A stretch of 11,115 nt of DNA, from positions 1 through 11,115 of the forward strand of contig CAUHLX010000060.1 of assembly GCA_959606705.1 (NCBI GenBank), given 5' to 3'. Below the pieces are notes generated by a model. That model was not told the origin of the DNA. It ran no database searches and worked only from the letters and a program-made list of their open reading frames with translations. Every line of letters begins with the position of its first letter. Position 1 is the stretch's first letter. Positions 5,742 through 11,115 of the stretch are shown here, piece by piece. The translations under genes and the position numbers were made by a program. Origin of the DNA: an uncultured Bacillota bacterium. Lineage in GTDB: Bacteria > Bacillota > Clostridia > Peptostreptococcales > Anaerovoracaceae.

Positions 5742-6343
5742 TCTACGTAGACGAAGAAGTGGTCAAGGTTGGCGGTGTGGTTTTGCCAGGTGTCTTTAAA
5801 GGCTTGGAGATTACTGGTGACGCGATTGTTGATGAAGAAAAGGTAGAGGGCCAAAGCAAATCCAAGAAACAGATTCGAGGATATGAGGATCCAAAAGTAA
5901 CATTGGAAATGACCTTAGAAGATACACCGACCAAAACAAGGTTCGATCAGCTTGCTGTGATTGACAGTATCTTTCGGACTCCAGGGGGTGGTTGGCCGAT
6001 GGTGTTCCCAATTGTTTCTAAGCAAACTTCAATCAGGGGGATTCAATACGTTGTATTTAAGACGTTCACATCGAAAGAGGCGAATACTTCAGATCGTCTG
6101 ACTGTGACCATGAATTTCTTGGCGTTTGACGAAGTGATTGTAAAAGCTATGCTGAATACGACGGGATCTTCTAAGCCAGCCACACAGACAGCTTCCACGA
6201 AGCGAGCGGTGACATCAAGCGGAAAAGGACGGGCAGAAAAGCAGAAAAACAAAGCGGCCAAGTCTCCAGCTGTAGATTCACAAGTGATGGCTCAAGCGGC
6301 GCTGAAAGCAGTCAGATCATTACCAATAGGAGGCGCGACTTGA
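5738..6343 (+). CDS. Baseplate hub-associated protein at the XkdP/gp53 position
   Basis: A 201-residue protein. Residues 1-140 look like a beta-rich domain: VKVGGVVLPGVFKGLEITGD, then an EKVEGQSKSKKQIRGYEDPK loop, then LAVIDSIFR and TVTMNFLAFDE. That pattern is typical of the small protein after the tape measure in Firmicutes contractile tails, which links tape measure or tube to the hub. Residues ~143-185 are rich in Ser, Lys, Ala and Thr and are likely disordered and strongly basic (KGRAEKQKNKAAK). PBSX XkdP at this position ends in a LysM peptidoglycan-binding domain; I see no LysM signature here. The start overlaps the tape measure stop (ATGA), so translation is coupled. The functional call is by position and general pattern; the exact family is uncertain. 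Confidence 0.7.
   Translation: MIYVDEEVVKVGGVVLPGVFKGLEITGDAIVDEEKVEGQSKSKKQIRGYEDPKVTLEMTLEDTPTKTRFDQLAVIDSIFRTPGGGWPMVFPIVSKQTSIRGIQYVVFKTFTSKEANTSDRLTVTMNFLAFDEVIVKAMLNTTGSSKPATQTASTKRAVTSSGKGRAEKQKNKAAKSPAVDSQVMAQAALKAVRSLPIGGAT
6328..6333 (+). promoter_or_regulatory. Ribosome binding site deciding the hub protein start
   Basis: A perfect AGGAGG inside the end of the preceding gene. It is 9 bases from ATG 6343 and 6 bases from an in-frame TTG at 6340. ATG at acceptable spacing is favoured over TTG. Confidence 0.7.
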
Positions 6344-7104
6344 TGGAAGAAAAGAGCAGTCTGTTCTATCCGGAGCTCAGGATCCATTTGGGAAATTATA
6401 CATTCCCGGAAGGTGTGAGCCTTGCCGTATACTCAAATGCTGCGACGAGCACAGATTGGGGAACGGTGAAATTTACCAAGGAATGGATGGAGAAGATCCA
6501 GTTGAAACGGAGGGACTCCGCAGTAATTGAACTTGGATATGATGGAAACTTCCATACCATTTTCGAGGGGTGGATATCTAAAGCGCCGGGGAGCGCGGGC
6601 GGGGCTGGTTCGGAGATTCAGATTCAGGATGATTCACTGCTGCTAGAGGACAGCAAAATCACAGCCACCTTTCGTGATGCGGATCCCCATGATATCCTAG
6701 CCTTTTGTCTTCCGAGAGCAGGGATTTCCGACTACCAGCTTTTTGATCGGATATATCCTCCCAAGAAAGTAGTTATTATTACCAAGCGCAATATGAAGCA
6801 GGTTCTGGAGGAAATTCGGAAGTTGTGGGGGATTCCAGATTCATATTTTTTTCGCGGTCATGCGCTGTATTTTGGAGCGGTTCCTCCTCAGGAGAAGATG
6901 TACAAATTCGAGTATGGGGAGAATATCATCTCCCTCAAACGTGAAGGACAGGTGTGGGTTATGGAGACCGTTTCAGTCCCTTTTATACGGCATACAGATC
7001 AGATTATTTTAGATCATCCAGATCTATCCGGGCAGTTCCAAGTACAGAAAGTGGTATTCAGAACAACGGGAGAAGGCTTTATTCGGACACAGATTTATAT
7101 ATAG
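6343..7104 (+). CDS. Baseplate hub protein (XkdQ / gpD-like)
   Basis: A 253-residue protein in the place of the central hub (PBSX XkdQ, P2 gpD, T4 gp27). It opens with strands and a WMEKIQLKRRDSAVIELGYD segment followed by TIFEGWISKA, the familiar hub theme of a beta barrel in which a scalar field is followed by '.F.G.I'. The middle has DADPHDILAFCLPRAGISDY, then ITKRNMKQVLEEIRKLWGI and SYFFRGHALYFG, like the hub segment in which a short helix precedes a 'W.......F..G..L.FG' strand pair. The last third (FEYGENIISLKREGQVWVME) continues beta-rich. ATG 6343 overlaps the previous TGA by one base and is preferred to TTG 6340 on spacing. The hub forms the platform on which the spike and wedges assemble. 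Confidence 0.75.
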   Translation: MEEKSSLFYPELRIHLGNYTFPEGVSLAVYSNAATSTDWGTVKFTKEWMEKIQLKRRDSAVIELGYDGNFHTIFEGWISKAPGSAGGAGSEIQIQDDSLLLEDSKITATFRDADPHDILAFCLPRAGISDYQLFDRIYPPKKVVIITKRNMKQVLEEIRKLWGIPDSYFFRGHALYFGAVPPQEKMYKFEYGENIISLKREGQVWVMETVSVPFIRHTDQIILDHPDLSGQFQVQKVVFRTTGEGFIRTQIYI

Positions 7105-7120
7105 GAAGGGAAAAAGTATT

Positions 7121-7405
7121 ATGGGAGAGACAAATACGATCCAAAGGATTATTAGTCAAACCATCAGCAGGGTGGTCCCGGAAAAGTATCCGTATATTCA
7201 ACGTCCGGCTGTTCAGTATGCGCGGATCACCGCGTCGACAGGAAAGTACAATTTGAAAGTACTGGATCAACACGGAGAACCTGATGCGGGTTACCCGGAG
7301 ATTCCAGAAGTGGAGAGCAAACAGGATTTAGAGGTTGGAGAAAAAGTCGTGATTCTGTGGGTGAATGGAACGGACGTATACATTGCGGGGAAGGCAACAC
7401 AATGA
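7121..7405 (+). CDS. Small OB-fold-like baseplate protein (XkdR / DUF2577 position)
   Basis: A 94-residue protein. After a helical N-terminus (TNTIQRIISQTISRVVPEKY) it has a strand series: YARITASTGKYNLKVLD, LEVGEKVVILWVNG and TDVYIAGKA. The 'l..GekVvilw......YIag' ending is the usual close of an OB-like barrel seen in gpV/gp5-type and DUF2577 baseplate proteins. In PBSX the gene between the hub (XkdQ) and the gp25-like wedge (XkdS) is xkdR, and this gene has the same place and size. It may serve as or seat the membrane-puncturing spike, but it lacks a long beta-helix and a His-x-His tip. GGAAGGG at 7104-7110 provides the ribosome site for ATG 7121. The stop overlaps the next start as ATGA. 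Confidence 0.7.
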   Translation: MGETNTIQRIISQTISRVVPEKYPYIQRPAVQYARITASTGKYNLKVLDQHGEPDAGYPEIPEVESKQDLEVGEKVVILWVNGTDVYIAGKATQ

Positions 7406-7824
7406 CAGATCAGGATATTAGAGAGCTTTTAGATATTCAGTTGGATGCGGAGTGGCAGCTGACGCCATCAGCGGGGGGAGATTTCCTGACCTTGACCGGA
7501 TATGATTGCCTGTTGCAGGAGATCCAGGTGGAAGCGCTGACGCAGGAAGGCGATCTATGGTACGATTCGGGATTTGGCTGGTCTATGCTGGACTTTATTC
7601 ATATGGAGGATTCTGAGTTGACACGACTGGAAATTGAACAACGAATTCGAGAGAAGCTTTCATGGTATCAGGAAGTAGAAACAAGTAGCATTCAGATCCG
7701 AATAGATGCGGCAAACGATATTTTACAAGTCAGGATTCGATTTCGTTTTGCAGGAGAAGATTTCAACCAGGAATTGACATTGCTATTGAACAAAGTTACG
7801 GCGGAGGTGAGCTTCGATGGATGA
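7402..7824 (+). CDS. Baseplate wedge protein, gp25-like (XkdS position)
   Basis: A 140-residue protein. The segment LTRLEIEQRIREKLSWYQEVETSSIQIRID, read in two parts (LEIEQRIREKLSWYQE and VETSSIQIRID), is the hallmark of gp25-like wedge proteins: a helix 'EI..RI...L....'  followed by paired strands (DILQVRIRFRF). Earlier, DSGFGWSMLDFI matches the 'd..yG.dl..fi' entry of the same family. T4 gp25 initiates sheath assembly at the baseplate; PBSX XkdS is the counterpart. ATG 7402 overlaps the previous stop (ATGA). A GTG at 7357 in the same frame would extend the protein by 15 residues but lies inside the preceding gene without a good ribosome site. It is followed by baseplate J with an 8-base overlap, the usual gp25-gp6/J pair. 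Confidence 0.85.
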   Translation: MTDQDIRELLDIQLDAEWQLTPSAGGDFLTLTGYDCLLQEIQVEALTQEGDLWYDSGFGWSMLDFIHMEDSELTRLEIEQRIREKLSWYQEVETSSIQIRIDAANDILQVRIRFRFAGEDFNQELTLLLNKVTAEVSFDG

Positions 7825-8950
7825 TCGGATTTTGGATCAGATTCTTCCGGTTCCCACGGAAGAGGAAAAAATGGACGAGCTCTTCCAGGAGCTTCAGCAG
7901 GAAGGGTTCGCAATTACCAATACCAGGACGGGCGGTATCTTCTACACGCTGGTCAGAATATTCGTCCGTGTTTTAATCGAGCTGAAGCAATTATCCAGAA
8001 CCATCCTCCGGAATATGTATGTTACTTCGGCTGAAGGAGCATGGATGGAGTTGAAGGCGGCGGATTTTGGACAGGCTAGAAAGCTCCCCCGCAAGACCAA
8101 GGGGTTTGTGACCGTAGGCCGAACCGAGAGCGGTGAGGCGGTCAAGATCCTGAAAGGGAACGTGTTTAAGACCCAGCCAGATATCAACGGCACAGAGCTA
8201 AAATATATTGCGCTGCAGGAGACCATACTGCAGAAGGGGGCTCTCAGCGTCGCGATTCCAGTAGAGGCGGAGCAAGCCGGAGCTGTCTACAATATTCCGG
8301 AGGGGCAGATCAGCCGGAGCCTGATTCACTTGGAAGGGATCGACTTTATCCGGAACGAAGAGGATTGGATCACGCAGGAGGGCGCAGACATCGAGAACAT
8401 AGAGAGTTTGCGGGAGCGGACGTTGCGGAGCTGGTCAGAGCTGTCGGCTCTTCCGATCCGGGACAAGTATCAAAATGTGGCGGAGAGCATTCCGGGGGTT
8501 TTTCATGTGGAAGTCGATGATCAACATCCACGTGGCCAAGGAAAGGTAGATATCATCGTGACATCCACGGCGGGAGCGGCCACGCAATTGCTATTGGATC
8601 AGGTATCTGAAGCAATAGATGAGATTCGAGGGCCCTATGACAATCTACAAATCATGAGTAGTGAAACGGTATATCAGGCGATTGATGTGACCCTGATACT
8701 ACCCATCGGCGAAATTGGTGTCGGAGTGGATACAGAGGCCAACATGGTGCTGGTAGATCTGGCGAGTATCCGAAAAGGACGGCGGCTCAATCAGCTCACC
8801 AGGGCGGAGATCATCTACGAACTGAAGAAGGCGATCCCTGTTTTGACAAATGTTTTGATCACAGAACCAGCTGAGGACGTGCTGCTGGATAAAAGAAAGG
8901 TACTGTTGGCTGGAAACATCAGCGTTACGATCACATCTGAGGCAGTTTAA
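7817..8950 (+). CDS. Baseplate J family wedge protein (XkdT / T4 gp6-like)
   Basis: A 377-residue protein. The N-terminal ~80 residues (GGIFYTLVRIFVRVLIELKQ, then MYVTSAEGAWMELKAADFG) match the helical entry of the Baseplate J family, where a segment with 'a..Ga.L...a...G..R' follows. Residues ~120-165 carry the core: LKYIALQETILQKGALSVAI, then EAEQAGAVYNIPEGQI, equivalent to the conserved 'v.v.a...G..yNv..g.i'. The remainder has ESLRERTLRSWSELS and YQNVAESIPGVFHVEV, also family-typical. The protein forms the wedge dimers that ring the hub and trigger sheath contraction. GGAGGTG at 7803-7809 supplies a strong ribosome site for ATG 7817, and the start overlaps the gp25-like stop by eight bases. 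Confidence 0.9.
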   Translation: MDDRILDQILPVPTEEEKMDELFQELQQEGFAITNTRTGGIFYTLVRIFVRVLIELKQLSRTILRNMYVTSAEGAWMELKAADFGQARKLPRKTKGFVTVGRTESGEAVKILKGNVFKTQPDINGTELKYIALQETILQKGALSVAIPVEAEQAGAVYNIPEGQISRSLIHLEGIDFIRNEEDWITQEGADIENIESLRERTLRSWSELSALPIRDKYQNVAESIPGVFHVEVDDQHPRGQGKVDIIVTSTAGAATQLLLDQVSEAIDEIRGPYDNLQIMSSETVYQAIDVTLILPIGEIGVGVDTEANMVLVDLASIRKGRRLNQLTRAEIIYELKKAIPVLTNVLITEPAEDVLLDKRKVLLAGNISVTITSEAV

Positions 8951-8965
8951 GAAAGGAAAATCTCC

Positions 8966-9565
8966 ATGGAACGGTTTGGCGACTATATGTTTCACCTTCT
9001 GCACGGCCCCTTGAAGAAAGCATGGACAGCTGGAAACCAGTTTCGGACCTTACTCCGAGTGCTGGGGAAACATTTTGACGAGGCAAAGCGGGACCTGAAT
9101 TTGGTTCGTGCAGATACCATGATCATCACTGCTGAAGAAACGGCACTGATGGAACTTGGAAAAGAGCGCGATATGCCCAGGCTGGATGGAGAACCACTGG
9201 AAGACTATCGATTGCGGTTGCTGAGCAAGCGGGCTATTGCAGAGCAGGCGGGAACAAACCAGGCCATTCTGCTCACACTGGCTAGGCTGGGGTATGACAG
9301 ATCTTTTGCAGAGCCATGTTTCATGTATGATCCGGAACGATGGGCAGAAGTAGATGTATATTTAGGCTCCAACCTGGAACCCGGTATTCGCGATGTGGAG
9401 TTGATTGCGCGGGAAGTGGACAAGGTTAAGCCAGCCAGCGCGAAGATCAACTACATGACCGAGCAGGTGCGGAAGGTGGCCATCCTGTCCGGTATAACCT
9501 CAGTCGGGTTGATGTATCCCATGTGTGGGCTCCAGAGATGCGGCGAGCCGGTTAATCTGTATTAA
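8966..9565 (+). CDS. Baseplate wedge/tail protein at the XkdU (gpI / YmfQ) position
   Basis: A 199-residue protein following baseplate J, where contractile tails encode P2 gpI or XkdU/YmfQ. The N-terminal half is helical (FRTLLRVLGKHFDEAKRDLN). About residues 60-115 contain ALMELGKERDMPRLDGE, then LEDYRLRLLSK and GTNQAILLTLARLGYD. This is the recurrent pattern of these wedge proteins, in which a '.E.YR.RL' helix is followed by 'GT..ai...l..lG'. The C-terminal part has ELIAREVDKVKPASAKINYM, a 'v...kPa.a.v.Y' strand motif usual for this class, and a short Cys-containing end. AAGGA before ATG 8966 is a usable ribosome site. In other phages these proteins connect the wedge to the fibres. Confidence 0.75.
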   Translation: MERFGDYMFHLLHGPLKKAWTAGNQFRTLLRVLGKHFDEAKRDLNLVRADTMIITAEETALMELGKERDMPRLDGEPLEDYRLRLLSKRAIAEQAGTNQAILLTLARLGYDRSFAEPCFMYDPERWAEVDVYLGSNLEPGIRDVELIAREVDKVKPASAKINYMTEQVRKVAILSGITSVGLMYPMCGLQRCGEPVNLY

Positions 9566-9577
9566 GGAGAGGGAACA

Positions 9578-9907
9578 ATGCTGACATTAACACAGGAGAA
9601 CTTAGAGAAACAGGCGCAGACCTTTCTGGCTGCACTGGATCACGGACAATATGACCTTGATGGGGTTACGGTTCCCAATGTGCCGATCTATCGGAAAGAG
9701 CGTACTGGCACCACCGTGAGGATTTACCTTATGGTGGATTACACCATTACAGGCCGCATCGATAATGTAAAGCTCTTTGATCAGTCCGGGGATGTGGTGG
9801 CCATTCTGCCGGAGGCGTACGATAAGCCGGCGGATCGAGGGCTTTACATAACAGCAAAGTATCAATTCACTGAGCAGGAAGGTGTGGGGGTAGTAAGCAA
9901 TGGATAA
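9578..9907 (+). CDS. Small beta-rich protein between wedge and fibre
   Basis: A 109-residue protein. A short helix (LTLTQENLEKQAQTFLAALD) leads into strands: YDLDGVTVPNVPIYRKERTG, TVRIYLMVDYTITGRIDNVK and FDQSGDVVAILPE. It has no signal peptide or membrane segment. AAGGAGAGG about 7 bases before ATG 9578 is a strong ribosome site. The stop codon (9905-9907) overlaps the fibre start at 9900 by eight bases, which argues that the two are made together. I do not recognise the family. Its position between the last wedge gene and the fibre suggests a fibre attachment or adaptor protein, but that is inference. A chaperone for the fibre would more usually be encoded after it. Confidence 0.7.
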   Translation: MLTLTQENLEKQAQTFLAALDHGQYDLDGVTVPNVPIYRKERTGTTVRIYLMVDYTITGRIDNVKLFDQSGDVVAILPEAYDKPADRGLYITAKYQFTEQEGVGVVSNG

Positions 9908-11115
9908 GTACATAAAAACAATCTGGCAAGATGCGGTGGTAGATCAGGATGGGACAGTCATCACTCCCGGCACGCTGATGACCGAGGAACGCATGAACAA
10001 CATTGAAGACGGCATCGAGACAGTCACCCAAGAGGCCATTCCCGCCATCAAGTCTACAGGCACTGCCGCCGCTCTTCAGATCCAGGATGCTCGGGTGAAA
10101 GATGCCCTTTGGCCAGGGTATTCCGTCCGGGTACTGGTACATACGGATACCACCGATGGAGTGACGCTTCAGATCTCCGATCTGGATCCCATTCCGCTTT
10201 CGGTTGCTCCTTCAGCCAGGGATATCCTTGCGGTTGTTTATGACGCTGATGATGCGCTTTGGGCGCAAGTGTACGGGAGTGACACGGGGGCGATTCGGGA
10301 GCTCCAACAAGAAACTGCCCAAATAGGGGTTAGACTTGGCAGTCTGGAAACAGCCGCTCCCGCTCCCACCGAGGCTGGGACAATTTTGTATTCTACTGGA
10401 GAAGGGGTGAGAAGGAACATTCCGTTTTTGATTGGGGAACCGAAGGCGATCAGGAACTTTGCGGTGGAAGCGGTTTCTAAGCTTGGTAGCCTCAAGGTGG
10501 GCGACAAGGTCAAGCTTGGGAGCTATCACGGAGTGCCTATTGTATGGAGGATTGCGGACAAGAATCATCCGGGGTACCCGGAAGGGGCTGTGACACTGAT
10601 TACGGATAAAATCATCACATTAAAATGTTTTGATGCGATCGAATCAGGCAATAGTGACAGCAATCGCAGATTATATGGGAACAATCGGTACATCTATTCT
10701 AACATTAGACAATGGCTGAACAGCGATGCGGAGGCGGGGACCTGGTATACCGCACAGCACAGCACGGATGTGGCTCCCACAAACGCCAACGTATGGAGCA
10801 ATTACAACGAATACGATCAGGAGGAAGGTTTTCTGACGGGATTCTCCACAAACATGCGCGCCGCCCTGCTTTCTACAACGCACACCGTCGGGAAATCAAG
10901 CACCGACGGCGGCGGAACTGAAACTTGCGCGGACAAGATTTTTCTTGCTTCCAGTACGGAAGTGGGATTAACGGGTGACGTGACGTGCGGGAGCAAGCTG
11001 GCCTTGTTCAGTTCTGACGCGTCCCGCCTGGCCTGCCCTACTGCCGAATGCATAAGCAAGAGCGAATACACAAACAGTGATTTCAACACGGGCGCGGCGT
11101 GGTATTGGTGGCTTT
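9900..11115 (+). CDS. Tail fibre / receptor-binding protein with C-terminal DUF6273-like domain (3' end outside window)
   Basis: The first 405 residues of a protein that runs off the window. The N-terminus (DGTVITPGTLMTEERMNNIE) has the 'GT..T..RMNNIE.GI' motif found where Firmicutes tail fibres attach to the baseplate. Residues ~55-140 form a beta-rich section, followed by a short coil (GAIRELQQETAQIGVRLGSL). From about residue 198 a DUF6273-type domain begins: LKVGDKVKLGSYHGVPIVWRI, split here as LKVGDKVKLGS and GVPIVWRI. It continues with IRQWLNS at 269-275, EEGFLTGFSTNMRAALL and DKIFLASSTEVG, and reaches WYWWL at 401-405. In related proteins this last motif precedes the final C-type-lectin-like lobe. 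It would recognise the host surface. ATG 9900 overlaps the preceding stop, with no other good start nearby. The end and any variable region cannot be seen. Confidence 0.85.
   Translation, partial: MDKYIKTIWQDAVVDQDGTVITPGTLMTEERMNNIEDGIETVTQEAIPAIKSTGTAAALQIQDARVKDALWPGYSVRVLVHTDTTDGVTLQISDLDPIPLSVAPSARDILAVVYDADDALWAQVYGSDTGAIRELQQETAQIGVRLGSLETAAPAPTEAGTILYSTGEGVRRNIPFLIGEPKAIRNFAVEAVSKLGSLKVGDKVKLGSYHGVPIVWRIADKNHPGYPEGAVTLITDKIITLKCFDAIESGNSDSNRRLYGNNRYIYSNIRQWLNSDAEAGTWYTAQHSTDVAPTNANVWSNYNEYDQEEGFLTGFSTNMRAALLSTTHTVGKSSTDGGGTETCADKIFLASSTEVGLTGDVTCGSKLALFSSDASRLACPTAECISKSEYTNSDFNTGAAWYWWL

Noticed and set aside
7357..7404. GTG 7357 as start of the gp25-like gene
   Set aside because: It lies within the preceding gene without a ribosome site; ATG 7402 forms the ATGA overlap used repeatedly in this operon.
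10671..11089. Minus- and plus-strand short frames over the fibre's DUF6273 domain
   Set aside because: The fibre frame is open through the whole stretch and matches a recognisable domain; the others are shadows.
9900..11115. Claim of a diversity-generating retroelement
   Set aside because: No reverse transcriptase, template repeat or adenine-mutated repeat pair is inside the window; kept only as a hypothesis about the fibre.
1..11115. tRNA, rRNA, CRISPR array, insertion sequence, att site
   Set aside because: No cloverleaf, spaced direct repeats, transposase or terminal inverted repeats were seen; the window is almost fully accounted for by tail genes.

Overview
The window is an 11.1 kb stretch of a contractile-tail (myovirus-type) morphogenesis module from a phage or prophage. 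The gene order follows the PBSX/xkd plan of Firmicutes tail operons: tail-completion protein, small protein, sheath, tube, frameshifted assembly chaperones, tape measure, hub-associated protein, hub protein, OB-like baseplate protein, gp25-like wedge, baseplate J, wedge protein, small beta-rich protein, tail fibre. The moderately high G+C, the strong purine-rich ribosome binding sites and the DUF6273-like fibre domain suggest a gut-type Clostridia host (Oscillospiraceae/Lachnospiraceae-like). That host call is inference. No head, lysis, integration or replication gene is in view, so the sequence cannot separate a full (pro)phage from a phage-tail-like bacteriocin.

Layout. 1-392: C-terminal part of a tail completion/terminator-like protein. 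394-648: an 84-residue protein of unknown role, overlapping the sheath start by ATGA. 645-2063: DUF2586-type sheath with an inserted beta domain. 2090-2527: tail tube. 2586-3014 plus 3002-3226: two overlapping chaperone frames joined by a canonical A AAT TTT slippery heptamer. 3238-3462: a 74-residue membrane protein on the opposite strand, with its own extended -10 promoter, near-consensus Shine-Dalgarno and Rho-independent terminator. This has the architecture of a moron inserted between chaperone and tape measure. 3516-5741: tape measure (741 residues). 5738-9565: baseplate hub and wedge genes, several with overlapping stop and start codons. 9578-9907: a small beta-rich protein. 9900 to the window end: tail fibre/receptor-binding protein with a C-terminal DUF6273 domain, cut by the window edge.

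How it works together. The sheath polymerises around the tube. The chaperone and its frameshifted fusion would coat the tape measure and recruit tube subunits. The hub and wedge proteins (5738-9565) build the baseplate, and the fibre carries host recognition. All structural genes lie on the plus strand with gaps of at most about 60 bases, except for the 289-base interval holding the antisense gene. I see no convincing plus-strand promoter, so they are probably transcribed together from a late promoter upstream of the window. The parts most worth a second look are the antisense cassette, the frameshift site and the fibre C-terminal domain.
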